Below are positions 34,341 to 47,514 of a DNA stretch of 64,000 nucleotides, piece after piece. The first letter of the stretch is position 1, and the number at the start of each line of letters is the position of its first letter. Under the pieces are notes generated by a model, which had not been told where the DNA came from, did not search any database, and worked only from the letters and a program-made list of their open reading frames with translations. The stretch spans positions 62,001 through 126,000 of the forward strand of contig JAKFFE010000005.1 of NCBI GenBank assembly GCA_036675345.1, in the 5' to 3' direction. The position numbers were made by a program, and so were the translations under genes. This stretch comes from JALYOC01 sp036675345. GTDB lineage: Bacteria; Myxococcota; Myxococcia; Myxococcales; Myxococcaceae.

Positions 34341-35342
34341 ATGAGCGAAGGTCTCTGGTACGTCGCGGTGAACGGGAAGCAGGAGGGGCCGATGCCGGCC
34401 ACCCAGGTGCTGGAGCGGATCGCCGCCGGTAAGCTGGACCGCGCCGCCTACGTCTATGACGCCGCTGCCAGCGCCGGATCCTGGGTGCCGCTCTCCAGCG
34501 TCCCCGCCTTCTCCGCCTCGCTGCAGCCGGCCGCCGCCCGCCCTCCCCCGCCTCCCACCAACCTGGGGACGGCGGACGAGATCGACTACGAGCTGTTCGG
34601 GGAGGAGATGCAGTTCGTGGAGATCACCCTCGATCCCCACGAGGCCTGCATCGCCGAGGCCGGGGCCCTGATGTACATGGAGCCGGGGATCGAGATGGAG
34701 ACCGTGTTCGGAGACGGCTCGCAGAAGCAGGGCGGCTTCATGGACAAGCTGTTCTCCGCCGGCAAGCGGATGCTCACCGGCGAGTCCCTGTTCATGACCG
34801 TGTTCGGCAACCGCGGCGGCGGTCGGCAAAAGGTCGCCTTCGCCTCCCCCTACCCGGGGAAGATCATCCCGGTGGATCTGCGCCAGCACGGGGGCACCCT
34901 GCTCTGCCAGAAGGACGCCTTCCTCTGCGCCGCCAAGGGGATCTCGGTGGGGGTGGAGTTCAGCAAGAAGCTGGGCACCGGGCTGTTCGGCGGCGAAGGC
35001 TTCATCCTCCAGAAGCTGGAGGGCAGCGGCTTTGCCTTCATGCACGCGGGGGGAATGGTGGTCTCCCGCGAGCTGAAGGCGGGCGAGACCCTGCGGCTGG
35101 ACACCGGCTGTCTGGTCGCCTTCGAACGGTCGGTGAACTACGACGTGCAGTTCGTGGGCGGGATCAAGACCGCGCTCTTCGGAGGGGAGGGCCTGTTCTT
35201 CGCCACCCTCACCGGGCCGGGAAGGATCTGGATCCAGTCCCTGCCGTTCAGCCGGCTGGCCAACCGGATCGTGGGCGAGGTCCGCCGGGGCAGCCAGACC
35301 GGCGCCGGATCGGTCCTGCAGGGCTTCGGCCTGGGCGAGTAG
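34341..35342 (+). CDS. GYF_2-AIM24 fusion protein
   Basis: 333 residues. Residues 1-50 are a GYF_2 domain (GLWYVAVNGKQEGPMPATQV), a small protein-peptide binding module. Residues about 85-325 are an AIM24/TIGR00266-type domain (a tryptophan RNA-binding-attenuator-like beta fold), with EITLDPHEACIAEAGALMYM near its start, LGTGLFGGEGFILQKLEG and FFATLTGPGRIWIQSL near its end. The Pro-rich linker between them is PRPPPPPTNL-like. AIM24 proteins have unknown bacterial function; a fused adaptor is a notable variation. Shine-Dalgarno CGGAGG 10 bases before the ATG. Confidence 0.85.
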   Translation: MSEGLWYVAVNGKQEGPMPATQVLERIAAGKLDRAAYVYDAAASAGSWVPLSSVPAFSASLQPAAARPPPPPTNLGTADEIDYELFGEEMQFVEITLDPHEACIAEAGALMYMEPGIEMETVFGDGSQKQGGFMDKLFSAGKRMLTGESLFMTVFGNRGGGRQKVAFASPYPGKIIPVDLRQHGGTLLCQKDAFLCAAKGISVGVEFSKKLGTGLFGGEGFILQKLEGSGFAFMHAGGMVVSRELKAGETLRLDTGCLVAFERSVNYDVQFVGGIKTALFGGEGLFFATLTGPGRIWIQSLPFSRLANRIVGEVRRGSQTGAGSVLQGFGLGE

Positions 35343-35345
35343 CCG

Positions 35346-35374
35346 AAAAAATATGCCCCCCGGCGGTGGGGGCA
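35346..35374 (-). terminator. Intrinsic terminator, minus strand, after the giant Ig gene
   Basis: On the minus strand TGCCCCC/GGGGGCA (plus 35354-35360 and 35368-35374) with a 7-base loop is followed by TAT and six Ts, a good intrinsic terminator. It lies 163 bases after the stop of the 35537-40603 gene. On the plus strand the same stem comes 11 bases after the AIM24 stop, without a U-run. Confidence 0.6.
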
Positions 35375-35536
35375 CCCGAAGGTTCCACCGGGGAGCATCA
35401 GGGTTCCGGGACAGATCCCGGCACTCGGGGTTCTTTGTCCCTGGCGGCCAGTCCTGGATCCCCGGACCCGACGATTTTTCTCCGGTGTCTGGGCGAGGCA
35501 GGCCCTGAGCGGACCTGCTTCGCCGAAACTGCAGAG

Positions 35537-38500
35537 CTAGGGCGCCGCGAAGTCGAGGATCAGATCGTCCACGTCATTGCGTGGGTAATCCGGGTCGGGA
35601 CAAGGCCTGGGCGGATGGTAGGGGGAGCGGGAGACCACCCGGATCGCCTGCTGGGGGGCTCCACTGAGGACAAAGCTGGGAACCGTGATCGAGTACGGAC
35701 CACTGGTGCCGCCGTAGTTGCCCAGATGCTGCCAAGGGTTGAACCCCGCCTCCGAACGGAAGAACACGTCGATCACCTCATTGCTGTCGCGGACCCCGGT
35801 GATGCTCACCCGCACTTCAGACCAGGGTTTGAGCGGCTCGTTCCACACCGTCTCGACCAGGATCCTGTCGATCCCGAAGAGGTCCCCAGGGTCGTAGTCG
35901 GCGCTGTCGAAGCAGCGATCGAGGGTGTTGGGCGCGTTGGGCTCGCCCCCGGGGAAGGGAGCGGAGGGCCCGCGTCCAAACAGGAGGCGGGAGGAGTCGC
36001 ATCCCGGCGCTCCGCTGGCCACGCAGCGCGGGGCGCCGAAGGAGGGATCGTACTCGGCCACCCCGGGCCCGGAGACGGGCAGATCGGTCACCGTCACCGC
36101 CACCGGAACCGAGTGAGCCGGCATCGAGCCGCAGCGGGCGAACGCCTGGAAGCTGGGGGTGCTCCCGGGAGCGAACGGAGCAGGGGTGAACACGAAGGGC
36201 GGTTCGAAGTCGGTCCCGGAATAGACACCATCGATGAACAGCTCCACGCATGCGACCGGGACATCGCTCTCCGCCAGGATCTCAACCTGCGGCGAGACCT
36301 GGGCGCCCGGCAGCGGAGAGGCGATCCGCAACGGCCGGTTGTCGACCATGAAGTGGACAGGTGGCGAAAGAGTGGGGCCGCCTCTGGAACCGGCCGCCGC
36401 GACGCGGACCTGATGTGATCCGTTGGGCACGCCGCGGGTGTCCCAGCTGAGCGAGAACGGTGGCGTGGTCAGCCGGGTCACCAGCGCACCGTCGAGGATC
36501 CACTCCACCCATTGCACCGTGCGATCCTCCGCAATGTAGGTGGAGAGTTCGACCGTGCCGTAGACGGTCAATCCCTCCACCGGGAAGCTGACCGCCGGCT
36601 CGGGCGGGTCCAAATCGGGTCCGATGAAGACCTGGATCTCCCTCATGGAGAGGAGGCCGGTCGTGTCTCCGGCGCGGAGCACCAGGGTGGCCAGGCCCGG
36701 CGCAACCCCGGTGGGGTCAAACGTTGCGGCACAGCTGAAGGCCTGCAGCGCCGGCTCCCCGCCAGGAGGCACGCAGGTGATCGCTCCGGTGGGAGTGAGC
36801 AACTCAAGGATGGAGACCCCTTGCGCGTCGGTGGCGGTGAGCTGCCAGGTCACCGGCGCCAGGATCTCCTCGCCCTCCGTCGGGCCACCGCTCAGCTCCG
36901 GCGGGCCGACGCTGTGGGTGATGTGAACCATGACCAGGTCAGACATTCCCCAGTTGCCAGCGGTGTCGCGAGCGTGGGCGACGATCCCCAGGCTCCGATT
37001 TGCCTCCGGGGTGGTGTCCCAGAATACCTCCCACGGAGGAGCGGTCGCGGCTCCGATCACATACCCATCGGCGATGAACAGCACCTCGGCGATCTGGCTC
37101 TGGTCGCTCACCTCGGCAGCGATCCGGACCAGCCCCGTGAGGGGGGCGTCCATGCTCGGCGTGGTGATCACCACCGAGGGCGGCGTGAGGTCATTTTCCA
37201 CGGTAACGAACACCACCTGCTCGACAAGGTTTCCGAACGAGTCGCCCGAGCGCAGGGTCAGCATCGCCGGTCCATTTTCCAGACCGTTCGGGTCGAAGGT
37301 CACCTCGCAGACCGCCGAGGTCGCTCCCGGCGGGAACCCATCGCAGAAGGAGAAGTTGGTGGGGGTGTGGAGCTCCACCCACTGCACGCCCCCCGGGTCG
37401 CTGGCAGTCACCGTCCAGGTGGTCGGCTCCCTGAGCACCTGGCCCCCGGCGGGACCGTTGGTCAACTGCGGGCCGGAGGTATCTGGCCCGACCACGCCGT
37501 TGGCAGTCACGATCTGCACCTCGGCGGTGGCCTGGTTGTAGGCGCTGTCCCAGGCGACGACGGAGAGCGTGTGCGGCCCGTCCGCGACCGCGGCACTGTC
37601 CCACTCAAGGGTGTGGGGCGGTTCGAAGGTGGTCGCCACCGCCACACCATCCACCAGGAACTCCACGGAGTTGACCCGCACATCGTCGGTCACCTCCGCC
37701 AGGAGCTGCACCGGCCCGGTGAGGGTGGATCCCTGGGCCGGCTGGGTGAGGCTGACCGTGGGCGGGGTGAGGTCATGCTCGAAGGTGACGAAGATCAGCT
37801 CCTCGTAGACGTTGCCGCGGTTGTCCTCCGCGAGCAGGGTCACTGTCCCCGGACCCGGCGGATTGAAGTTGGCGTCCACTCCCAACACGCACGTCGCGGT
37901 GACGCCGAGCGCCCCCCCACAGGAGGTCGAACTCCACTGAACGCGAAGCTCGATGCGCTTCAGCCCGCTGGGGTCCGAGGCGGTGATCTCGAAGAGCTGT
38001 GCGCCATAGATCACGTCCCCGGCCACCGGGTGCGCGCGGCTGACCTGGGGCGGTACGTCGTCGAGCTCGACCAGCACCCCAACTGCCGCGGAGGTGGTGA
38101 CATTGCCGGCAGCGTCCCGGGCGCGGGCGGTGAGCGTCCGCGGTCCATTGAGCGTCGCGGTGGGCGTCCAGGTGTGGGACCAGGGCGAGGCGACATCGGT
38201 TCCCACCACCGCGCCGTCGACCAGGAACTCGACCTGGGTCACCCCGACGTTGTCGCTGGCGTTGGCGGCGACCGTCACCGCACCGGTGATGCGGGCGCCG
38301 GCGAGGGGCGCGGTGAGGACCACCGAGGGGGAAAGCTGGTCATTGTCCACCGTGACGACCACGGAGGTCTCGCCCACGTTGAGCGCCCCGTCACTGGCGC
38401 GCGCTCCGATCAGATGCTGGCCGTTCGGCACCGTCAGGCTGTCCCAACCCAGGGTGTAGGGGGGCCCGCTGAGGGTGCCGATCACCTGGCCGTCCAGGGT

Positions 38501-40603
38501 GAACTGAACCGAGGCGACCGCCCGGTCGTCGGAGGCGGTGGCCGAAAGCTGCACGGTCCTGCTAACGGTCGCGGCGTTTGCCGGAGAGGTGATTCCCACC
38601 GTCGGTGGGGTCACATCGTTGTTCACCGTCACCTGGACGTACTGCGAGTAGCGCGAGTTTCCGGCGGCGTCGTAGGCACGAGCCGCGATCCACACCTGGC
38701 CATTGGGGTGGTTCCGCGTGAACCAGTCGTGCCGATAGGGGGCGGCAACGTCGGTGGAGACCAGCGCGCCACCGACGAGGAACTCCACCCGGGTGACGCC
38801 GATGTTGTCGCTGGCGTTGGCGGTGATCGCCACCACTCCCTCTACGGTCGCGTTGGCGGCGGGCGCGGAGAGGCTCACGGTCGGCGCGACCAGGTCATTG
38901 TCCACGGTGATCGGCACCGAGGTTGCGGCGGTGTTCCCCATCCGATCCCGAGCGTTCAGCCACAGCGTGTGACTGCCGTTGGCGAACCCGCGGGAGTCCC
39001 AGGTTGCGGTGGCGCCGGAGGCGATGACGTTTCCGTTGATCGTCCAGCTCACCGAGGAGAGGACATCGTTGTCGCTCGCCTCGCCCCGCAGCGTGTAGGT
39101 CCCCCGCAGCACCTCGCCGGCCAGCGGCGCGAGCAGGGCAACAGTGGGCGGGGTGGTGTCGTTGTTCACCGTCACCGACAGCGGGTAGTCCCCGGTGCGG
39201 CCCGCGAGGTCATGGGCCCGCGCCAGGAGCTGGACCTGGCTCCCGTCCGGATGGACCCGGGTATTCCAGACGATCGAGTAGTACGGCCCGGTGGTGCTCG
39301 AACCGATCAGCGCCCCATCGGCGAAGTACTCCACCCGGGCCACGCCCACGTCGTCGGTGGCATTCGCGGAGAGCGTCTCGTCGCCGCGGTAGGTCCTTGG
39401 CGGGAAGGTCTGCCCATTGATCGACAGCCTGGGCGCCGCGCTGTCCACCCAGACCGGCACGCTGGCCTCGGTGGAGTTGTTCACCGCGTCGAAGGCGCGG
39501 GCGCGCAGGTCCAGATGCCCGGAGTAGTTCGCGGGCACATCCATCTCATAGGGTGGCGTGTAGTCGGAGCCCACCAAGCTGGTGCCCAGGTAGAAGTCGA
39601 TGCGGCTCACCGCGGTGTCATCGGAGGCGTCGGCCCGGGCGCGGAAGGGTGCGAGGATCAGCTCCTCGGTGAGCGGCGCCAGGATCTGCACCGTGGGGGC
39701 GGGGTTGACGGTGACGGTGGTCAGGGCGCTGGCGGTGGCGTTTCCGGCCGCATCGAACGCCCTCACCTGGAGGGAGTGGGTGCCGGGCGCCAGCTGCAGG
39801 TTGCCGCTGAAGGGCGCAGTCGCGTCCGAGGCCTGGACCAGACCCTCCGCCAGAAAGTCGATCCGGGTAACTGCGACGTTGTCGCTCGCGGTCGCGGACA
39901 CCGAGAAGCTCTGGGCCATTGTCTGACCGGCGACCGGCGAGCTGATGGCGACGTTGTACGGCGGCGTGGTGTCGGTCCCGGGGGCCACCGCGAAGGCGAG
40001 ATCGTCGCGATCGTTGTAGGAGCCGCTGACGCACGGGCCGGTCCCTCCTCCGTAGCGGAACTGCCCGCGAATGGCGGACAGCGCCGAGGCGTTGGCCGGC
40101 AGGGTGAAGGTATGGGAGAGCACCCGCTGCCCGCCGCCGGGAGGGGTGATCGTCTTGAGCAGCGTCCAACTCGGACTGGTGGCACTGGGGGAGAAGTAGA
40201 GGTCCAGCGCGTCTGAGCTGTAACCGGAGTAGGCCCAGACGGTGGCGTCGATCTTCGCCAACTTGCCTGCGGTCAGCACCGCCCCGTCGGTGCTGGAGAT
40301 CACCAACCGATCCAGGGACTCGTCACCGTGGAAATAGCCCGCGGTCCCGTCCGCGCAGGTGCCCTGGAGGGTGTTCGGTTGCGACGGCTCGGGGCCCAGG
40401 TTGGCGCGGCCATTGACCTTGATGCCGGTGTCGCACTGGTTGGAGAGCGCACCACACTTCGGCACGCGGAGCGCCGGATCATAGGTGGCGGTCAGCTCCG
40501 AGCGGACGCTCGCCAGCGCCATCCGCTCCGACTCCGGATCGCCGCACGCTACCAACGCCAACGAAAGCGAGACGCCGACGTAAAGCCACCGAAGACCGTG
40601 CAT
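35537..40603 (-). CDS. Giant Ig-like-repeat lipoprotein with duplicated end modules
   Basis: 1688 residues. Lipoprotein signal ending at Cys20 (SLALVAC), so it is surface or periplasm anchored. About 14 Ig-like (Big_9 type) repeats of roughly 90 residues fill the middle. A typical unit reads PPTVxLxxP...GxVxLxAxAsDxxgVxxVeFLvDG...PYxxxWDt...G.HtLxArAxDaAGN. At residues about 40-205 and again about 1520-1688 stands a related Cys-containing module (YDPxxxxPKC...NTL...C...D...LDxY/VFF...DDL.xDF/FAV). Such modules occur in secreted myxobacterial proteins, probably ligand or matrix binding. ATG at 40603; a minus-strand terminator is at 35346-35374. Confidence 0.85.
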   Translation of the reverse strand: MHGLRWLYVGVSLSLALVACGDPESERMALASVRSELTATYDPALRVPKCGALSNQCDTGIKVNGRANLGPEPSQPNTLQGTCADGTAGYFHGDESLDRLVISSTDGAVLTAGKLAKIDATVWAYSGYSSDALDLYFSPSATSPSWTLLKTITPPGGGQRVLSHTFTLPANASALSAIRGQFRYGGGTGPCVSGSYNDRDDLAFAVAPGTDTTPPYNVAISSPVAGQTMAQSFSVSATASDNVAVTRIDFLAEGLVQASDATAPFSGNLQLAPGTHSLQVRAFDAAGNATASALTTVTVNPAPTVQILAPLTEELILAPFRARADASDDTAVSRIDFYLGTSLVGSDYTPPYEMDVPANYSGHLDLRARAFDAVNNSTEASVPVWVDSAAPRLSINGQTFPPRTYRGDETLSANATDDVGVARVEYFADGALIGSSTTGPYYSIVWNTRVHPDGSQVQLLARAHDLAGRTGDYPLSVTVNNDTTPPTVALLAPLAGEVLRGTYTLRGEASDNDVLSSVSWTINGNVIASGATATWDSRGFANGSHTLWLNARDRMGNTAATSVPITVDNDLVAPTVSLSAPAANATVEGVVAITANASDNIGVTRVEFLVGGALVSTDVAAPYRHDWFTRNHPNGQVWIAARAYDAAGNSRYSQYVQVTVNNDVTPPTVGITSPANAATVSRTVQLSATASDDRAVASVQFTLDGQVIGTLSGPPYTLGWDSLTVPNGQHLIGARASDGALNVGETSVVVTVDNDQLSPSVVLTAPLAGARITGAVTVAANASDNVGVTQVEFLVDGAVVGTDVASPWSHTWTPTATLNGPRTLTARARDAAGNVTTSAAVGVLVELDDVPPQVSRAHPVAGDVIYGAQLFEITASDPSGLKRIELRVQWSSTSCGGALGVTATCVLGVDANFNPPGPGTVTLLAEDNRGNVYEELIFVTFEHDLTPPTVSLTQPAQGSTLTGPVQLLAEVTDDVRVNSVEFLVDGVAVATTFEPPHTLEWDSAAVADGPHTLSVVAWDSAYNQATAEVQIVTANGVVGPDTSGPQLTNGPAGGQVLREPTTWTVTASDPGGVQWVELHTPTNFSFCDGFPPGATSAVCEVTFDPNGLENGPAMLTLRSGDSFGNLVEQVVFVTVENDLTPPSVVITTPSMDAPLTGLVRIAAEVSDQSQIAEVLFIADGYVIGAATAPPWEVFWDTTPEANRSLGIVAHARDTAGNWGMSDLVMVHITHSVGPPELSGGPTEGEEILAPVTWQLTATDAQGVSILELLTPTGAITCVPPGGEPALQAFSCAATFDPTGVAPGLATLVLRAGDTTGLLSMREIQVFIGPDLDPPEPAVSFPVEGLTVYGTVELSTYIAEDRTVQWVEWILDGALVTRLTTPPFSLSWDTRGVPNGSHQVRVAAAGSRGGPTLSPPVHFMVDNRPLRIASPLPGAQVSPQVEILAESDVPVACVELFIDGVYSGTDFEPPFVFTPAPFAPGSTPSFQAFARCGSMPAHSVPVAVTVTDLPVSGPGVAEYDPSFGAPRCVASGAPGCDSSRLLFGRGPSAPFPGGEPNAPNTLDRCFDSADYDPGDLFGIDRILVETVWNEPLKPWSEVRVSITGVRDSNEVIDVFFRSEAGFNPWQHLGNYGGTSGPYSITVPSFVLSGAPQQAIRVVSRSPYHPPRPCPDPDYPRNDVDDLILDFAAP

Positions 40604-40688
40604 TTAAGCCCCCCCCTACGGAGACACCCCTGGGTGGGGGTGACTGTACGGGAGCGGCGCCCGGGTTCGACATGAAAAAGGGATACCC

Positions 40689-40699
40689 CGTAAATTACG
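40689..40699. promoter_or_regulatory. 11-base AT-rich palindrome between the Ig gene and dnaE
   Basis: CGTAAATTACG is a perfect odd palindrome, about 86 bases before the Ig lipoprotein ATG (minus strand). It is AT-rich against a GC-rich background, so it could be a regulator site for that gene. A chance event cannot be excluded. Confidence 0.25.
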
Positions 40700-40744
40700 T
40701 CCACCGGGCTGGGAGGCCTTTGGGAGTAACCGGAGAGAGCAGCC

Positions 40745-44335
<3,591 letters not shown>

Positions 44336-44462
44336 GGCTGTTGGGCCCCGGATGGTTGAACCGGCCGAATGTAAGGGAAGGGGCTGACGTGGCCGACAGC
44401 CCCTTTGGACAGGTCACGAATCGCAACCACCCGCTCTATCCTCCCGGAGCGAGGGACGCCAC

Positions 44463-45470
44463 ATGCGCAGGGTTCAACGGGCAGCGGCAACCGGGGTGCT
44501 GGCGGGACTGGTCGCCCTGGGGGCGGTCAGCGGGTGCGCCGCCGCGCCTCCGGCCCTGGTGGTCCCGGTGGCCCCCCCCGAGCCAATCCCGGCCTCCCCC
44601 CCGGATCCGGTGACCGTGGCGCTGGCGGAGCCCTCCCCGGTCCCCTCCCCCTGTGGGGAGACCATCCCCGGGTGGCGGGCCTTCGCCCGGCCCGGACGGA
44701 TGGTGGTGCTGGGAGAGAAGCCCGGGTCCCACGAGATCCCGGGCTTCGTGGGAGACGCGGTCTGCCAGGCCGCGCAGGGGGGGCTGGCGGTCCACGTGGC
44801 GCTGGAGATTCCCCGGCTGGAGCAGCCGCTGGTGGACGCCTATCTGGCCAGCGAGGGCACCGCGGAGGACCGGGCCCGGCTGTTCCGGGGCGGGATGTGG
44901 CACCGGATGTACGAGGACGGCCGCAGCAGCAGCGCGGTGGCGGACCTGATCGAACGGGTGCGGGCGTTGCGTCAGGCCGGCCAGCCGGTCTCGCTGCACT
45001 TCTATGACGAACTCCAGGAGCCGGGCAGCCCCAAGGAACAGCGGCTGGCGGCCAACCTGGTCTCGCTTTGGAAGCAGGCCCCGCGCGACCTGTATGTGGT
45101 GCTGACCGGCAACATCCACGCCCGCACCGTGGTGGGCGTGGCCTGGGACAAGCGCTTCGAGCCGATGGGCTATCACCTGGCCAGCGCGCTGCCCGACGTG
45201 CTGGTGCTGGACGCCCAGTACACCGGCGGCGACTCCTGGGTGTGTGAGCTCTCCCGCTGGGGTCGGCGGCTGGACTGCGGCGCCCGGCCCGCGGGCATCC
45301 CCCGCCGGGCGTTCTGGGCCCAGGAGCGGCCCAAGCTGACCAATGGCCGGCTGGCCTCGCGCTTCGCCGGGAGCTTCAGCGCACCGTCCGCGGAGGGGTA
45401 CCACGGGATCTTCTTCGTGGGCCGGCTGACCCCGGCCTCGCCGGCGGTGGACCGGATCGCCAGCCGGTGA
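44463..45470 (+). CDS. Lipoprotein with EreA/ChaN-like fold, function unknown
   Basis: 335 residues. Lipoprotein signal ending at Cys25 (AVSGC), then a Pro-rich linker. The core holds VVLGEKPGSHEIPGFVGD, ALEIPRLEQPLVDAYL, DGRSSSAVADLIERVRALR and YVVLTGNIHART. The G-E-x-x-G start, the invariant DGR and GNxHA block resemble the erythromycin-esterase/ChaN/TraB (Tiki-like) superfamily of metal-dependent hydrolases or haem-binding proteins. Which activity applies here I cannot tell. ATG at 44463 after GAGGGA. Divergent from dnaE. Confidence 0.6.
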   Translation: MRRVQRAAATGVLAGLVALGAVSGCAAAPPALVVPVAPPEPIPASPPDPVTVALAEPSPVPSPCGETIPGWRAFARPGRMVVLGEKPGSHEIPGFVGDAVCQAAQGGLAVHVALEIPRLEQPLVDAYLASEGTAEDRARLFRGGMWHRMYEDGRSSSAVADLIERVRALRQAGQPVSLHFYDELQEPGSPKEQRLAANLVSLWKQAPRDLYVVLTGNIHARTVVGVAWDKRFEPMGYHLASALPDVLVLDAQYTGGDSWVCELSRWGRRLDCGARPAGIPRRAFWAQERPKLTNGRLASRFAGSFSAPSAEGYHGIFFVGRLTPASPAVDRIASR

Positions 45471-45549
45471 ACGGCGGGCAGGCAGCCGACTGAGCGCCTG
45501 CTGATTGCCGCCCTCCCCTCCCCCCCTCACCTTCCTGCTGGGAGGGTTC

Positions 45550-46692
45550 ATGGAGGGGGAGCGAGCGGCAAACAGATCGCAGGTCACCGTGAGGACCGTG
45601 GCGGTGGTGTGCTTCACGGTGCTGGGCATCGCGGCGCTGGCGAAGGTCGCGCTGAGCGCCACCTATGCGCTGGGGATCCTGGTGGGCTCGATCCTGGTGG
45701 CGATCGCCCTGCACCACGGGGTGGACTTCCTGCAGCGTCACCGCTTCCGGCGCCGCCCGGCGATCCTCACCGTGCTGGCGGTCTTCTTCGGGGTGCTGGG
45801 GCTGCTGTTCCTGCTGATCCTCCCCCCGGCGATCAACCAGGCCCGGGAGCTGGTGACCCGCGCACCGGAGCTGGTGGACCAGGCCCAGAAGACCGACCTC
45901 TATCTGCGGATCAACGAGCGGGTCCCGCTGGACCAGGGGCTGGAATACCTGCGTCGCCGCGGCACCGCCGAACCCGCCACGGTGATGCAGCCGGCGCTGC
46001 ACGCGGTGGGGGTGTTCATCAAGATGCTGGGCGCGGTGGTGGCGATCCTCGCCACTTCGATCATCGTGCTGTTGTTCGGAGGATCGCTGGTCAAGCGCGG
46101 GCTGGGGGAGATGCTGCCCACCACCCGGGAACGCTACGAGCGGGTGCTGCACAAGATCTACGTCGCGGTCGGCGGGTACCTCAGCGGCCTGGGCCTGGTG
46201 TGTGGGCTCAACGCGGTGGCCACCACCGTGCTGCTGCTGGTGCTGCAGGTGCCCTTCTTCCTGCCCCTGGGGCTGCTCTCCGGTCTCTCCAGCATGATCC
46301 CCTTCGTGGGCATCGTGCTGGCGGGGACGATCATCACCGTGGTGGCGCTGGTGGCCGGCGGGGTGGGCAAGGCCATCGCCTGCGTGGTGTTCTTCTTCGT
46401 CTACCAGCAGCTGGAGAACCACGTGCTGGCGCCGATGATCTACCGCAAGACGGTGGACGTGAACCCGTTCGTGAACGTGGCGGTCTTGCTGGTGCTCTCC
46501 GAGCTGGCCGGGATCCCCGGGGCGATCCTGGCGGTGCCGGCGATCGCCGCCTTCCAGATCGTGATCCGGGAGGTGTTCCGGTACCGCCGCGAGCAGCTGG
46601 ATGCTCCGCGCCACGGCCCGCTCAGCCAGCCGGTGCCGCGGCAGGAGCTGGAGGCGGAAGCCGAGGCGGAGTCCAGCCACCTCCACTCCTGA
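45550..46692 (+). CDS. AI-2E family permease (PerM-like)
   Basis: 380 residues with about seven hydrophobic segments. The core block PFFLPLGLLSGLSSMIPFVG, then IVLAGTIITVV and QQLENHVLAPMIYRKTVDVN match the AI-2E/PerM transporter family, which exports small molecules or ions and includes TqsA and Na+/H+ exchangers. The substrate is unknown. The ATG at 45550 is chosen over 45505 because GGGAGGG precedes it and the extra N-terminus is low complexity. Convergent with the next gene (3-base gap). Confidence 0.85.
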   Translation: MEGERAANRSQVTVRTVAVVCFTVLGIAALAKVALSATYALGILVGSILVAIALHHGVDFLQRHRFRRRPAILTVLAVFFGVLGLLFLLILPPAINQARELVTRAPELVDQAQKTDLYLRINERVPLDQGLEYLRRRGTAEPATVMQPALHAVGVFIKMLGAVVAILATSIIVLLFGGSLVKRGLGEMLPTTRERYERVLHKIYVAVGGYLSGLGLVCGLNAVATTVLLLVLQVPFFLPLGLLSGLSSMIPFVGIVLAGTIITVVALVAGGVGKAIACVVFFFVYQQLENHVLAPMIYRKTVDVNPFVNVAVLLVLSELAGIPGAILAVPAIAAFQIVIREVFRYRREQLDAPRHGPLSQPVPRQELEAEAEAESSHLHS

Positions 46693-46695
46693 GGC

Positions 46696-47463
46696 TCAGA
46701 CCCCGCGGCGGCGCTGCTCGCCTTCGATCATCACCCGCTCGGCCTTGAGGCGGGAGAAGTTCCACAGCAGCGCGTTGGGCTGCATCCCCATGTGGGTCCG
46801 CAGCTCCAGCCGCAGGTTCTCCAGCGAGCTCTTCACCTCCGAGAGCCGGGCGGCCAGCTCGTCGGAGGTGGAGAACAACAGGTTCAGCACCTCGTCCAGC
46901 TCCAGCCGCCCCTCCAGGTCCTTGTCCAGGGCCTTGAGGGACAGCGGGGGGCGCTTCTCCGCGGTGAGCGCGCGCTCGATCGCCGACTGCAGCTTGCCTG
47001 CCTCGCCCATGAAGGCGTCCACCGTCTCCGCCGCGTTCATCGCCAGGTAGCCGCGGGTCAACTCGGCCAGGAACGGGACCCGGGCGGCGGGGGCGGACTT
47101 CTTGCCCAGCAGCCCCCACACCACCGCGTCCACCCCGTCTCCGCCCACCTGCTCCACCGCCTGACGCACGAAGGGCAGCCAGTTCTGCTTTACCTCCCGG
47201 CGCACCTCGTCCGGCGCGGCCATCGGTGCGGGCGAGCTGACCAGGGCCAGCCTCAGCGCCGAGCGCAGGCCGGAGGAGATCTCCTCGGTGGAGAGGGTGG
47301 CCCGGGGGGTCCCGGCCCGCTCTCGCCAGTTCCCCTGGGAGACCTCCGGGGCGGCCTTCTGCAGCTTGGACTTGAGGGTGGGATCGATCTGGATCTGGGA
47401 GTCCTGATACAGGTCCGCCAGCGGTCCATCGTCGTCTGGCCGGGAGGGCTTGTCGGAGCTCAT
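46696..47463 (-). CDS. Conserved unknown protein, mostly helical
   Basis: 255 residues, no signal or membrane segment, mostly helical. The C-terminal half is a coiled coil (DELAARLSEVKSSLENLRLE, then ELRTHMGMQP). A weak motif, VVWGLLGKKSAPAARVPFLA, lies in the middle. No family is recognised. The first gene leftward from a 51-base divergent region shared with the DNA methyltransferase. Confidence 0.75.
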   Translation of the reverse strand: MSSDKPSRPDDDGPLADLYQDSQIQIDPTLKSKLQKAAPEVSQGNWRERAGTPRATLSTEEISSGLRSALRLALVSSPAPMAAPDEVRREVKQNWLPFVRQAVEQVGGDGVDAVVWGLLGKKSAPAARVPFLAELTRGYLAMNAAETVDAFMGEAGKLQSAIERALTAEKRPPLSLKALDKDLEGRLELDEVLNLLFSTSDELAARLSEVKSSLENLRLELRTHMGMQPNALLWNFSRLKAERVMIEGEQRRRGV

Positions 47464-47514
47464 TGGCTAGCCGGATATGTTCCTACGCCAGGCGAGTCAA
47501 AGGAAGGGTGCGCG

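Noticed and set aside
31647..35375. 1242-codon open frame on the minus strand across glgP and the AIM24 gene
   Set aside because: It crosses two well-supported genes in antisense, has Gln/His/Leu-rich shadow composition and no known domain.
36512..40216. Long open frame (1234 codons) on the plus strand opposite the Ig lipoprotein
   Set aside because: It is the antisense shadow of a GC-rich real gene: Gly/Arg/His/Val-rich composition, no recognizable motif, and it fully overlaps the clear lipoprotein.
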